Source: Owenia fusiformis
Lineage: Eukaryota > Annelida > Polychaeta > Sabellida > Oweniidae
Length of the DNA stretch: 64,000 bases
Assembly (NCBI GenBank): GCA_903813345.2
Contig: CAIIXF020000009.1
Coordinates: 33,206,740-33,270,739, forward strand
Direction: 5' to 3'
Shown: positions 1 to 10,692 of the stretch, one piece after another
How the letters are laid out: each line of letters starts with the position of its first letter
Numbering within the stretch: position 1 is the first letter of the stretch
Notes under the pieces: model-generated
The model's database searches: none
Seen by the model: only the letters and a program-made list of their open reading frames with translations
Told to the model about the DNA's origin: nothing
Program-made: the position numbers and the translations under genes

Positions 1-1754
1 GCCATCCATGTGACACAGGGGAGGGAATTGATGGGGAGGGGATGTGGGCCAGTTTCCATATGTGTGCTTGATAACTGGCCCTTGCTAGATGCAGCTGTAA
101 TGAATCTTTACATGGGGGTAGGAGGCTTATGTCAGTGCCTTCATAGCTTGTTATCACACTTGGAGCAGATTTTGGTTGGAATTTGTTCTTGAATAAGGTA
201 TATCTCAGCTCATTTATATTTGAACACTTTTTGTTTCCATACATCTGGCAAGAAAACTTCTCAGCACATTTAGCAGTTTGATCACTAATGACCTCTCCAA
301 TGGTGCCGAAACCTTTTTGAAATTCTACAGATCTCATAAGTAATTTTAGGTGGGGGCGACAATTTCCGCCTTCTCACAAAGGCACTGAAGGAATCACATC
401 GAGTGAATGAATGGAAGGCTGGCAAAGCATTACAAATTTATAAATGTCTGAACTGAGCGCATTTCCTACTTCCTTTACATTAAAGGGGCAACAAGGACTG
501 TAGAGAGAAAATTCACATTTTTCTCTTTTTTTCTGAGCTATCAGGTCAATATTTGGCTTAAAATCTTCGTTGACATACCTATTTTCTTAAAATGTATGAA
601 TAAACTCTCAATTTCAGCATTTAGAAGTGTAAATTCAGTTCAAAGCTTCTATAAAGGGAGTCCCACTTATAGATTTTTAAGATTCACCACGTTTCAAGAG
701 GAATATCAGCTGAAACAATGTTCATCCAGGGGGTTTCTTTGTACATAATAATAAAAATATATGTTAGTCTTGATGAAATATCCAAACTTAAATATATTTT
801 GACACTGGTCGATGATCGTTAAATGGCCCCCCTGCACTAATTGTTGCACTTTAAATGAGTCATCTGTGGTCTGCACTACCAGTGTCGAAAATTAATGGAG
901 TTTGAATAAGATTGGAAAGTACACAAGAAGTACAAAAACATCGCTATTTGGGGATCTCACAACTATAGTTTTTTCTGTATTTTCAGGTTCATTTGCCATG
1001 TTAATTGCACGGAGTATAATTTTTGTATCTGCTTCTTTGTGGGAAGATTTCTGGCTAGGTTCAACTCTATGTGTAACAGTAGTTCCATCACTGGTTACCA
1101 CTGTACAGATCTCACCACATGTAAAACAAATCTGTCTTTCTTTGAGTTTAGGAGCATTTTCATCTTTTTGCATTCTTCAAGGATCAACTGGCTCAGCTGC
1201 ATTTCATTCTCATCATTTAAAAGGAATTCCTTCCAATTGTTAGAAATCCTGGTATTAGGTCCACAATTGTTTTTTCTGGTGTGGGTCCATGTAATATTTT
1301 ATGTTTTTTCCAGCTCATTTTATAATTTTGACTTTTCTGTTTTAACCAAGAGCCCATCAGGTGTTCCAAGAGCCCAGGGTATTGGACTCAGGGAATATTC
1401 CAATATTTGCTTTAGACTGATACTATGCTACTCTGATAACATTGACTAACTGGCCAAATATATTGCGCTCAGCTCTAATCTCAATCAGTTTGTTTCCAGA
1501 GCTTTTCACCTTTTTGACTTCAGCATTGAATTCAGATGTTTTCAGTTTTATTTTATGGGGTCATGAAAACTTTTGTCCTTCTGCTCAAATCGGTCTTGAA
1601 TAAATTGCTTAAAGACTTGTATGCCCTTGGATGCTGCATTTAAGAGATCAAATCCTAAATTAGAGGTTGTTGGCATTCCAGATGATATGCAGTATAAATT
1701 ATCATTGTCCTGAATTTGGAATGGATTGAGAAAGCCATCAATTGAATCAATCAA
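1..1754 (-). pseudogene. Decayed multicopy transposon-associated ORF (HKEADTK / FTRCDSFSAF family)
   Basis: Read on the minus strand, this is a broken copy of a long protein family that I recognise from many uncharacterised, high-copy proteins of molluscs, cnidarians and fish. Pieces appear in the expected order but in shifting frames: NPFQIQDNDNLY near 1700, FIQDRFEQK near 1600, SPIPWALGTPDGLLVKTEK near 1340-1400, SHKEADTKIILRAI followed by VVRSPNSDVFVLLV at 920-1050, FDTGSADHR near 880, HSFTRCDSFSAFVRR near 370-420, and a C-terminal stretch with YGNKKCSNINELRY and LPPCKDSLQLH before 200. Stops and frameshifts separate the blocks, for example near 1412, 1362 and 860, so no intact product is possible. 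The C-terminus reaches the window edge. The family has no function I can state; its copy number suggests a mobile element. Confidence 0.72.
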
Positions 1755-1917
1755 ATTAATTAATAATAGAACATCAGACTGTAATAAGCCTTGAATAGCT
1801 TACTATTCTCCATTATTGTTTTGCTGTGTTCCCTGCAAATAATAGATAGCAATTTATAATTGCAATTAGATAATCAGTTTTCTAATCAAAGTTAAATATA
1901 AAGGTGTTTTATATAAA

Positions 1918-2093
1918 GTAAAACCTATGTACAGTGAACATCTATAGAGCCACAAAAAATATGTTCACTATTGGTAGATTTCAATACAGAGAGACAATTT
2001 GTATTGGAATCAAGGTATGTGCTGAAAATAGGGTGTTCATTTTACATAGGTGTTCACTAGAGAAAGGTGTTCACTACCACAGGTCCCATTGTA
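1918..2093. repeat. Short element with pogo/Tigger-like ends (copy a)
   Basis: The ends read AGTAAAACCTATG and ACAGGTCCCATTGTA, and the interior repeats the phrase GTTCACTA or GTGTTCA. The same plan recurs at 14292, 23490, 24961, 34833 and 41553. The ends resemble pogo-type terminal repeats (CAGTAAAACCT...). No ORF is present. Class assignment is by resemblance only. Confidence 0.5.
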
Positions 2094-2140
2094 TTAGGCT
2101 TATGTCATTTCAAAGACATTCACTAGCTACAAGTAAAATA

Positions 2141-2654
2141 AGGCATTAACATGACAAAATGTCACCACCTAGTTGAAACAAGATAAAAAATACCTTTTTG
2201 ACCTTGAGGAGGTCATGAAAGGTCAAATCTATTTTGACCTTGAGAATGTCATTTAATGATCAAATCTATATTCTTAAATCTTAAGAAGGTCATTGAAAGT
2301 CAAATCTCAAATCTTAAGTCAGATTTGAGCTTCCGATAACTTATAGATGATTTTGAAAAAATGGTTTATTTGAAGCATGTTGAAAAAAGACCTTTTTGAC
2401 CTTTTCTGACCTTTAAAAGGTCATTGAAGGTCAAATCTTAAATATAAAGTCAGATTTGAACTTCTGAAAACACGTAGATGATTTTGAAAACAATTGAAGT
2501 CAGTCTATACGGTATTTGTTAATTATTGGAAATTGTAAGAATTTGTTACAGACCCCAATTGCCAACCACCAACCACAAACAGCCGACCACTGACCACCAT
2601 CAAAAAAGAACAGACACCATAAAAATATATCACCACTTTTTGGTAGTGACATAA
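2141..2654 (-). repeat. TATGTCACCACC dispersed repeat, long copy (reverse orientation)
   Basis: In minus orientation it begins with a small hairpin (TATGTCACTACCAAAAAGTG) at 2654, passes through a GGTTGGTGG-rich stretch, then several AAGGTCA/TGACCTT motifs, and ends with ACATTTTGTCATGTTAATGCC at 2141. The same order is seen in the copies at 28679-29220 and 41891-42421. It is non-coding; probably a non-autonomous mobile element. Confidence 0.65.
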
Positions 2655-3498
2655 AAATGATAACCTGATATGAACCATCCTCCTAAGCAGGTGTCCAGAA
2701 TCCGTACCTCCTTCCCCCTGCTATAACCAAATTTGGACACGCCGACACGCAGTGTTGTGACAGCCAATCAGATTGCAAGTTCTTAATCAGGGAAATGGTA
2801 ACTGCTTATCGCAGGGGGAAAAAGAAAGAATATGTTCTGGATTTTGAAGCCCTGTGATCAGAGGATGGATAAGAACGTGAAGTATTTATTTTTATATGAA
2901 CATGCTAATATGGCCACGCCCTTTCTAAAAAGGGAAAGAGGGGAGAGGTAAATTGACCCCTATAGACAAAAAACATGTCAGAGTTTATGTTTTTTGTTCA
3001 TGGTTATGTGTTGGGGACATGTTGGTGCTACTTTTAGGAAAGTTCCATTAATATTAAACTGAGATTGATTGAGGAATTAAAATATCAATTCCAATCAGTG
3101 TCTCTCAACCCCCCTAAATTCTATGATTTTAGGGTGAAAAAATGTTGTTGTTTTAAAATTAAGTTAAAATTCTTCATTTTTTTTACATATGCATTTTAAG
3201 TATGATTACTCTTAACAGAAACACCAAAAGAAACAAGCATTGGTTGTTTAGTTTTTGTTTTATAGCTAAATAATAATGTACCCCCTAGAAATCTGAATTT
3301 TAGGGTCGAAAATGCAATTTTGCCATCTTTCGCACCATTTGTGGCATGTAAGACCAGTAAATTCTGTTGAGATAGACCTAAATACATAACCTAAGTCACA
3401 AGAGAAATTGTCCCAACAACACCCTGATCGAAGTGCCTCAGATCGCTACCTAAAGGTATATGACGTACCTAGAACATCAGTAGGTATGAAATACATCT
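2655..3498. other. Non-coding stretch
   Basis: I see no gene here. There are short unrelated open frames only, a G/A-rich patch near 2930 and no clear repeat structure. Confidence 0.5.
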
Positions 3499-3628
3499 GT
3501 TATGTACGGTCGGTTTTGGATACAGGGTTTATCCCTCGGGAAATATGTGTATATCCCTCGGTCCCTCGGGATATACACATATTTCCCTTGGGATAAAACC
3601 TGTATCCAAAACCTCCCAGTACATAACC
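3499..3628. repeat. Hairpin element, GGTTATG-CCGACC family, copy A
   Basis: The outer arms are GTTATGTACGGTCGGTTTTGGATA and its near complement ending CCAGTACATAAC. The inner arms are TTTATCCCTCGGGAAATATG and CATATTTCCCTTGGGATAAA around a centre CCCTCGGTCCCTCGGG. The whole unit folds into one hairpin. Related units are at 5686, 9980 and 17369, which share the outer arms but not the inner sequence. Confidence 0.8.
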
Positions 3629-3752
3629 CTTATGTAATGAGCTTTCAAGAAACCTCTCGAATTGTATTTTTATTTATCCCATACTTGGACGTGTTACAGG
3701 TACATAAAGCCAGTTTGTAAAAACTTATATTTTCATCAGCGGGCAGATATAG

Positions 3753-3929
3753 AGGTTATTAATGGGAGGGATGGAATATGGATTTTATTCCGAGGGAAAA
3801 TATGATATTGGCCAAGGAAAATATCATATTGACCAAGGGCGATAGCGAGTGTCAATATGATATTTTCTGAGGCCAATATCATATTTTCTCAAGGAATAAA
3901 TCCATATTCCATCACGACCATCAATAACC
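3753..3929. repeat. Hairpin element, related unit G
   Basis: GGTTATTAATGG pairs with CCATCAATAACC, and between them GGAATATGGATTTATTCC and GATATTGGCCAAGGAAAATATC-type blocks pair with their complements. The start resembles the GGTTATG..TGGGAGG start of the other hairpins. No coding potential. Confidence 0.65.
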
Positions 3930-3992
3930 TATTTATTTCATAATATTTTTTTTTCAATTTTAATGAAGTCATCAACATCCTCTGTTGCATAC

Positions 3993-5412
3993 CTAGACAT
4001 ATTTGTCACAGTAATAGACCTTCGTCACAGGGGTTTGTAGAAAAAACCGGGTACCGGGTACCGGGTACCGGGTACTAAATCCTCCATACTGGGTTCCAAC
4101 TTGTTCCATTAAATTTCCTTCACAGAAATACCTTTCAGTCGAGACATTGCTTTTGTTTACAAAGTCCCTCGTTTTAGCGGCGTTTTGGTCCCCAGATGTG
4201 AGAAGTTTCGATACGCCCCGGTGAGTTAGTACCGCGTGATTAAGTGAAATTAAATCATGATTTGATTCGTCTGACACTCTTGGCAGAAAATTAATATTAA
4301 TAATTAATATGCCGAGTGAACGAAGATGAAATTGTAATGTATTCACATGGAAATAATGTGATATACAATACAATACAATACAATATAATACAATACAATA
4401 CAATACAATACAATACAATACAATACAATTAATACCATGTTTGTAGGGCGTACATTCCAGTTTCTAAATATGATTACACATTTAAGACATGCATGCAGTG
4501 ATATTGTTTGGATAGTTACCGACCAGTCATTCGCGTACGTAGATGAAGAAACCAAGACAGTTTCAAAGAGAAACGGAAGACAGTACATCATACATGTCTA
4601 GTTAAAAAACAGGATTATATTTATAATCTGAAAATCTGTATTTTTGAAGAAATTTCGGGGTGAAAATCTGTTTTTCGTCTTCGGGATTCAGCTAAAAAAG
4701 TAATTGGAGAAAAATCACGGTTACAAAACTGAATCAACAATTCTAAAAAATTCGGATTTCTAAAAATATATCGGGATAAATTAAAACGGTTGAGATTACT
4801 TCATTTACAAGTTTATATCAAATTAGTTTTACAGTTAACATCAACGGTAATGTCTCAAAAACTAATATTAGGGATATTTCAATTGTGTGATCGTGGCCTG
4901 TTCTCTTCCTCTATCATCATCATGGTCATATTTTCAATGGTTATGGGGGAGGGTGCGATCGCACCATGGCACCACCTCCTGGCTACGCCTATGACATTGT
5001 AAGACGTAACAATTTACACTTTCAGTGGACGCTTCGTCGAAAATTGGGATAACTTAAATTATGCAATCAAAACCTTACACGTTGCATCATGTAAAATAAC
5101 ACACGTCACCTCTCTACTAAAGTAACGATAGCTATTTACAGATTTAAATCACATACAGTATTCATTGATTTGCCATGTTTTTCAAATATAAAAAGCTTTC
5201 TAATGATATTTAACTTAATATGTTATTATGTTATTAATATGTTAAATTTTCGTATTTTTTTGTTTTTCTGGGTACCCGGTTTTTTCGACCGGGTAGCCGG
5301 TTTTCTCGACCGGGTACCGGGTACCAAGTTGGAACCCAGTATGGAGGATTTAGTACCCGGTACCCGGTACCCGGTTTTTTCTACAAACCCTTTGTCACAG
5401 TAATAGACGTAA
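3993..5412. repeat. Inverted repeat with CCGGGTACC tandem tracts at both ends
   Basis: The segment 4000-4108 (CACAGTAATAGAC, then GGGTTTGTAGAAAAAACC, a run of GGGTACC units and ACTGGGTTCCAACTTG) is the reverse complement of 5322-5412. The loop of about 1.2 kb holds a pentanucleotide repeat and no recognisable gene. Each arm carries three or four copies of a self-complementary CCGGGTACCGGG unit. This may be a foldback element or two copies in opposite orientation. Confidence 0.7.
4366..4429. repeat. Pentanucleotide microsatellite (ACAAT)n
   Basis: About a dozen tandem ACAAT units, with one interruption (ATATAATAC). The open frames reading CIVLYCIVLY on the complement are artefacts of this repeat. 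Confidence 0.9.
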
Positions 5413-5526
5413 ACTAGATGATAATAATTTCAATAATTTCAATTTTCCAAACGATTTTTTTACTTCCTGTAGAGATGTGCTAGACGAAAAGCGTAAAACT
5501 CAAGAGAAATTACCGGGAATATTTCT

Positions 5527-5622
5527 GATACGGGATCTGATACGGGATTTTTGCTGATACGGGATCCAATACGGGATCTGATACGGGATTTTGGCTGATA
5601 CGGGATCTGATACGGGATTTTT
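5527..5622. repeat. Short tandem repeat of GATACGGGAT units
   Basis: Seven GATACGGGAT- or AATACGGGAT-like units alternate with CTG and TTTTGGCT spacers just upstream of the inverted-repeat arm that starts at about 5680. Confidence 0.75.
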
Positions 5623-5679
5623 CAAATAACACTTTTATTCCCTGTTATTTTCCCAGGGAAAACATGTTATTATGGAATA

Positions 5680-6150
5680 AATAGGGGTTATGCACTGGGA
5701 GGTTTTGGATACAGGGAATATCCCGAGGGATATACAATATATCTTCCCGAGGGACCGAAGGGACCGAGGGAAGATGTATTGTATATCCCAAGGGATATTC
5801 CATGTATCCAAACCGACCGTGCATAACTGATGTATCTCATGCTTGAATGGGTTTAGGGTAGACATAACCTTTTCCATCTTTTTCAAATGACAAGATATTT
5901 ATATTTAACATTTTCGTAATATTGTTTTTGTTCAATACAATGAAATTGTAACATTTAAACTTAAAAAAATTAAATTTCAAAATTAAAAAATTAAAACTTT
6001 TGATATTTAAACTTTTGAAAAATTCCCGGGAGCGGGATGTATATATTATATCTGCCCGCATTTGGCCTGGAGCGGGACATATACAATATATCCTGCCCGC
6101 TCCTCAGATACGATATATATTCCCGGGTGATATCTACCCATTGCACAGAA
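5680..6150 (+). repeat. Left arm of large inverted repeat flanking the LINE (contains hairpins B and F)
   Basis: This arm is the near-identical reverse complement of 9650-10130. It holds hairpin B (5686-5826), an AT-rich joint with AAATTTCAAAATTAAAAAAT, and hairpin F (6015-6140: CCCGGGAGCGGGATG, GGAGCGGGACATATAC, CCCGCTCC). The two arms agree over more than 450 bp by eye, with only scattered changes, so the duplication is young or has been kept alike by conversion. Confidence 0.85.
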
Positions 6151-6189
6151 TTGGTCGAATAGCCGATAGATGTCATTCATTGATTAAAC

Positions 6190-6640
6190 ATGACGTCATA
6201 TTTGAGATCTTAAGATAAATCTGACGTCATGACGTCAGTGCCATAGAAACTGAGATTGTCTTATTTTATTTTGACGTCATTCCAATGTAATGAACCAGTT
6301 ATATCACCAAAAGTTATCATATTTTGTTTGAAATTGGCCGAAAAGTTAAAGGTATGAGGATTCTAATCTCAACGGAATCAAACAGATCTACCTTCAAAGT
6401 TACAGAAACCTGAGATGACTAAGATACCATATGATTTTAAGTACCTCTACCAGATCGTTGAATATCCTCATTTCACTATTTTGACGCCATTTCTAATGGA
6501 TTTCAATGGAGTCATGCATGAATTCCTCATGATTTTTTCAAAACAAATTGGCCGAAAAGTGTGCATGTGTACATTGCTTAAAACATGTTAAATCAGTAAA
6601 GGTTGATGTCTAGTTATAGAAACCTGAGATGACTAAGGTG
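6190..6640. repeat. Two diverged direct repeats with TGACGTCA motifs
   Basis: Two blocks share the order GACGYCATT, AAATTGGCCGAAAAGT, AGAAACCTGAGATGACTAAG (6270-6430 and 6480-6640). TGACGTCA or TGACGTCAT occurs four times at 6190-6280. No coding potential. Probably a repeat fragment; the CRE-like motifs may be accidental. Confidence 0.5.
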
Positions 6641-6800
6641 GCAAATCAATATCATTCGCACAGTAAGCGTTCGAAAAATGTCTCCATTATAAATCCCCTA
6701 GGCTTTGGAAAACCGGAAGTTATGGGTCTGCACATGCGCAGTGAAATATTGGACAAATTTTGTGCAATGCCAAAACCCACTCAAGTATGAGATACTTAGA

Positions 6801-6913
6801 GGTTATGTCACTATGACGTGAAATATGCCTGAGTTCTCCCAATATAGGCCGACCTTGGGAGGCTCTATATTTGGGCAAGAACGAAGGCATATTTCACGTC
6901 ATAGTGACATAAC
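6801..6913. repeat. Hairpin element, related unit C
   Basis: GTTATGTCACTATGACGTGA is complementary to TCACGTCATAGTGACATAAC, with a smaller inner stem around CCAATATAGG/CTATATTTGG. It is flanked on the left by CCCACTCAAGTATGAGATAC, the same sequence that borders hairpin D (9957-9978) and, inverted, the neighbour of hairpin B. Confidence 0.8.
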
Positions 6914-7040
6914 TGATGTATTACATGCCTTTGTTCCCATGGTTACTTTGTATCAATGACGTGACGTCATGATATTATCATGGTTATTAAAGAAATCTAA
7001 TATCAAAACGAGGTAAGCGGGCTATATCGGGGTAATCGGG

Positions 7041-9052
7041 CAATATCGGTGGAAGCGTGCATACAACCGTGCCCGGAAATCCAAACGCTCGCAGGACTGG
7101 AACTATTATCGTTCAGTGAAGAACAAGTCCCAGCGAGAATGCAAAAAAGCATATAACACCTATTTGGATGGCTTGGTGGGTGACGGTTGTAACAAACGCT
7201 TCTTTAGCTTTATTAAGTCCAAGAAATGTGACAACTCAGGTGTGGCCCCTTTGAAGCGTGATGGCACAACATTCAGCTCAAGTAAAGCCAAGGCAGAGGT
7301 GCTCAATGACCAATTTGTGTCAGTTTTTACTCATGAGCCAGAAGGTGCCATTCCCAACAAAGGCCCTTCTCCCCATCCTAGAATGCCGAATATCAGTATT
7401 CATGTTGATGGAGTGCTCAAACAACTTAAGACCTTAAAACCACACAAAGCCACCGGACCGGACAACATATCAGCACAATTCCTGAAGATGACAGCAAGTG
7501 AGATTGCACCAGCGATTAGCCTGATCTTCCAGGCTTCCCTTAATCAGGGCAAGATCCCAAAAGTCTGGAAAGATGCTAACATTGTAGCCCTTTTCAAAAA
7601 GGGTGATCGATCGTTGGCATCTAATTACAGGCCAGTCTCACTTACATCAATATGCTGTAAAGTTCTTGAACACATCATCTTCAGCGAGACAATGAAACAC
7701 CTGGAAACAAACAAAATTCTTACCAACTTCCAACATGGGTTTCGGGCTGAGAGATCCTGTGAAACGCAGCTGATCGTAACCATCCACGACCTTGCAAGAG
7801 AACTGAATAACGGAGATCAAGCTGATGCAATCTTGCTTGACTTCTCCAAGGCTTTTGATAAAGTCCCACACAGAAGGCTGCTCCATAAACTTCAGTTCTA
7901 TGGCATTACAGGATCAACCCATGCTTGGATCAAAGACTTCCTCACAGATCGAACACAGTGTGTTGTCCTTGATGGTGAACAGTCCAAATCAGCTCCAGTA
8001 ACATCGGGAGTGCCCCAAGGGACTGTTTTAGGACCACTGTTATTCCTTGCATACATCAATGACCTGCCAGAGGCTGTAACTTCTACCACTCGCCTCTTTG
8101 CAGATGATTGCTTGATGTATCGCAGAGTGAAATCTGAGATGGATGCGAAGAGACTCCAACAAGACCTGGACACTCTACAAAGATGGGAGGATTCTTGGTT
8201 GATGCGATTCAACCCAGACAAATGTGAGGTACTACACATATCCAAGAAAAGATCACCTCGTTTACACCAGTACTGCATCCATGACCAACCGTTATGTGCA
8301 GTGGACACTGCTAAGTACTTAGGTGTAAACATCAGTAACACCTTATCTTGGAATCCTCACGTGTCTGCTATCACCAAGAAAGCCAACTCCACCCTGGGCT
8401 TCCTCCGTCGTAACATCAGCTCCTGCCCCAGCAATGTGAGGAAACAAGCATACACCACCTTTGTTAGACCACAGCTGGAATATGCCTCTTCCGTATGGTC
8501 CCCTTACACGAAGAAGGCAATCGGGCAGGTGGAGGGAGTACAGCGACGAGCAGCCAGATTTATAACACAAGATTACAGACAAACCAGCAGCCCTACCACC
8601 ATGCTGAGGAATCTGCAGCTGCCACCACTACAAGACAGACGTAATTTGACAAGAGTAGTCATGCTTTACAAGATAGTCCACCATAAGGTAGCCATTCCAC
8701 CAGCGGCATACCTCGAGCCAGTAGGATCTGTGACCAGGGGTCACAACCTACGCTACCTTGTCCCATCCTCAAGAGTAGATTTACATCTTTACTCATTTTT
8801 CCCTGCAACCATACGACTATGGAACCTTCTTCCAGCAAATGTAGCCATGATCGATTCCCTGGACATTTTTAAGAAGGAGGCAGGGAGTGTGATGCTTTCG
8901 TACTAAGTGATGACGATTTTAAAACGATTTTAGACATTTTAATGCACACTCACACTACAATTGTATATACACCGCACGCAAGCACACATAGTACGAAATA
9001 TCCTAAAGAGGAGTCTGTACTGTAATAGAAGAAGAAGAAGAAGAAGAAGAAG
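7041..9052 (+). mobile_element. 5'-truncated non-LTR retrotransposon (CR1/L2/Jockey-like) with (GAA)n tail
   Basis: The in-frame retrotransposon sequence begins abruptly at about 7041, where the upstream DNA changes to TATCGGGGTAATCGGG-type repeat, and ends in a GAA microsatellite at 9030-9052. It carries the reverse-transcriptase part of ORF2 and a short 3' UTR, but no endonuclease or ORF1, which is the usual 5' truncation of LINE copies. The GAA tract would be its 3' tail. It lies in the loop of the 5680-6150 / 9650-10130 inverted repeat. I could not find a convincing target-site duplication. Confidence 0.8.
7116..8906 (+). CDS. Reverse transcriptase of a non-LTR retrotransposon, N-terminally truncated
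   Basis: An uninterrupted 596-codon frame; the frame stays open upstream to at least 7023, so 7116 (GTG) is not a real start. It would copy element RNA into DNA at the target site. Around residue 105 it has KPHKATGPDNI, at about 160 NYRPVSLTS, at 242-248 DFSKAFD (motif A, first catalytic Asp), near 290 SGVPQGTVLGPLLF, and at 328-331 FADD (motif C, the two catalytic Asp). The thumb-like C-terminus contains AKYLGVNISNTLSW and LEYASSVWSPY. The apurinic-type endonuclease domain that normally precedes the RT is absent. With all motifs present and no stop, the copy is young; it is unlikely to move by itself. Confidence 0.93.
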   Translation: MKNKSQRECKKAYNTYLDGLVGDGCNKRFFSFIKSKKCDNSGVAPLKRDGTTFSSSKAKAEVLNDQFVSVFTHEPEGAIPNKGPSPHPRMPNISIHVDGVLKQLKTLKPHKATGPDNISAQFLKMTASEIAPAISLIFQASLNQGKIPKVWKDANIVALFKKGDRSLASNYRPVSLTSICCKVLEHIIFSETMKHLETNKILTNFQHGFRAERSCETQLIVTIHDLARELNNGDQADAILLDFSKAFDKVPHRRLLHKLQFYGITGSTHAWIKDFLTDRTQCVVLDGEQSKSAPVTSGVPQGTVLGPLLFLAYINDLPEAVTSTTRLFADDCLMYRRVKSEMDAKRLQQDLDTLQRWEDSWLMRFNPDKCEVLHISKKRSPRLHQYCIHDQPLCAVDTAKYLGVNISNTLSWNPHVSAITKKANSTLGFLRRNISSCPSNVRKQAYTTFVRPQLEYASSVWSPYTKKAIGQVEGVQRRAARFITQDYRQTSSPTTMLRNLQLPPLQDRRNLTRVVMLYKIVHHKVAIPPAAYLEPVGSVTRGHNLRYLVPSSRVDLHLYSFFPATIRLWNLLPANVAMIDSLDIFKKEAGSVMLSY

Positions 9053-9200
9053 ATATAGCTCGCTAACTTTCCCATTGACTTCCATACAAATGCTTCGCTA
9101 GGTATGTAATACATAGCTTTACGTCCCGCTCCGAGCGGGCAGATATAGTATATCTGCCCGCTACGTCATAATCGTCGCTCGCATATTTGTTCATAATTTG

Positions 9201-9394
9201 TAACCAAGGAGGATTGGCTCCCAGAATGCAACACCGATATTCTGCAAAACAATCACCTAGCGATAGCTTTGTTGGAGAGTATCGGGTCATTCTCCATGCA
9301 GTCGTACAAATTATACAGACACGAATAGCAAATGACGCATGCGTGGAGATTAAAGAATATCGAGTTGGAACCCTGGCTTCCAATCCTCCTTGAT
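9201..9394. repeat. MITE-like element with CAAGGAGGATTGG ends
   Basis: CCAAGGAGGATTGG at 9203 is matched by CCAATCCTCCTTG at 9380, with further weak pairing inside (GATATTCTGC against AGAATATCG). About 190 bp, no ORF; the short frames here are shadows. Confidence 0.6.
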
Positions 9395-9649
9395 TTGTAA
9401 CGTTCGCGTAATGACTGTGGAGAAAACACAGACAATCGGGATCTGTTTGATAGCAAGGAGCATCCACTTAATCAATCAAAAATTCGAGAAAATAAATATG
9501 GGAATATTTGAGAGAACAGGAAAATCCACCCATGGCCAAGAAAACAAAACTGGACATGAATATTCTAAAATATATCCACGATTGAACAATTTGAACCAGA
9601 TGACCAAGATTGGTATGGGATAAACATATTATCCTGTATCTCATACTTG

Positions 9650-10130
9650 AGTGGGTTTGGGGTAGATATCACCCGGGAATATATATCGTATCTGAGGAGC
9701 GGGCAGGATATATTGTATATGTCCCGCTCCAGGCCAAATGCGGGCAGATATAATATATCCATCCCGCTCCCGGGAATTTTTCAAAAGTTTAAAAAAGTTT
9801 AAATTTCAAAAGTTTTAATTTTTTAATTTTAAAATTTAATTTTTTTAAGTTTAAATGTTACAATTTCATTGTATTGAACAAAAAGAATATTACGAAAATG
9901 TTAAATATAAATATCTTGTCATTTGAAAAAGGTGGAAAAGGTTATATCTACCCTAAACCCACTCAAGTATGAGATACACCAGTTATGCACGGTCGGTTTG
10001 GATACATGGAATATCCCTTGGGATATACAATACATCTTCCCTCGGTCCCTTCGGTCCCTCGGGAAGATATATTGTATATCCCTCGGGATATTCCCTGTAT
10101 CCAAAACCTCCCAGTGCATAACCCCTATAT
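9650..10130 (-). repeat. Right arm of large inverted repeat flanking the LINE (contains hairpins F' and D)
   Basis: Reverse complement of 5680-6150, read outward: hairpin F' (9670-9780, CCCGCTCC and GGAGCGGG blocks), the AAATTT-rich joint, then hairpin D (9980-10123). Immediately outside the arm, at 10133-10190, a smaller hairpin (CCCTCGGGCAAATATA / ATATTTGCCTCGGGATAA) is found that the left side lacks. Confidence 0.85.
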
Positions 10131-10412
10131 ATGCGGCCCTCGGGCAAATATATTATATTTGCCTCGGGATAATCCCAATATCCTGAACCTCATATAGGAT
10201 AATCTCTATATATTTCATTGCAATAATAACACACCTCCGATATTCAATTTTATTTTTCAATATCATTAATTCAAACAGGCATTCGATAATCAAATATATG
10301 TTTTATTTTATTCTTCATATTGGCTATTAAGTGTTTCTTCTCTGCTGTCTTATGCTATTCGTCTGTTATGCGTTATTCTTCGACGCTTTTATATATTACT
10401 GCTCTGTTTTAT

Positions 10413-10470
10413 TATGTCACCGAAGTTTTGGCATGTTGTCATAGTCCCCAACATTTTGTTGCCGGTGTAA
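10413..10470 (+). repeat. TATGTCACC repeat, short fragment
   Basis: TATGTCACCGAAGTTTTGGC followed by ATAGTCCCCAACATTTTGTTG matches the first part of the longer copies at 28544 and 47387. It is truncated after about 60 bp and is followed by a G-tract at 10602-10619. Confidence 0.45.
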
Positions 10471-10692
10471 AAGGGTCGGCGTAAGGGCTAATATAACAAA
10501 TGGCAGGTAGTGACATATTGCAAGTTAATGTCTTGTATATTATTGTTACTGGTATTATTGTGGTATATAATTATTTCACTGATTATTACTGTTTCACTAA
10601 CCAGGGGGGGGGGGGGGGAGGGTCGGGCATAGCATGTGTGTTGCTTTTATTATTATCCTCCATAAGTTTTGCATTCTTTCTAATGGAAACAG

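Noticed and set aside
902-1449. Plus-strand open frames of 113 and 136 codons
   Set aside because: They overlap the minus-strand relic with clear family motifs; the plus-strand translations have no recognisable pattern.
3993-4591. Minus-strand open frames of 141 and 82 codons
   Set aside because: They read through the ACAAT microsatellite, giving CIVLY repeats; there is no other support.
7647-8582. Three minus-strand frames inside the reverse transcriptase
   Set aside because: Shadows of a confident plus-strand coding region.
3499-10140. CRISPR-like array
   Set aside because: The repeated units are large hairpins in both orientations with irregular spacing, in a eukaryotic genome; there are no regular spacers.
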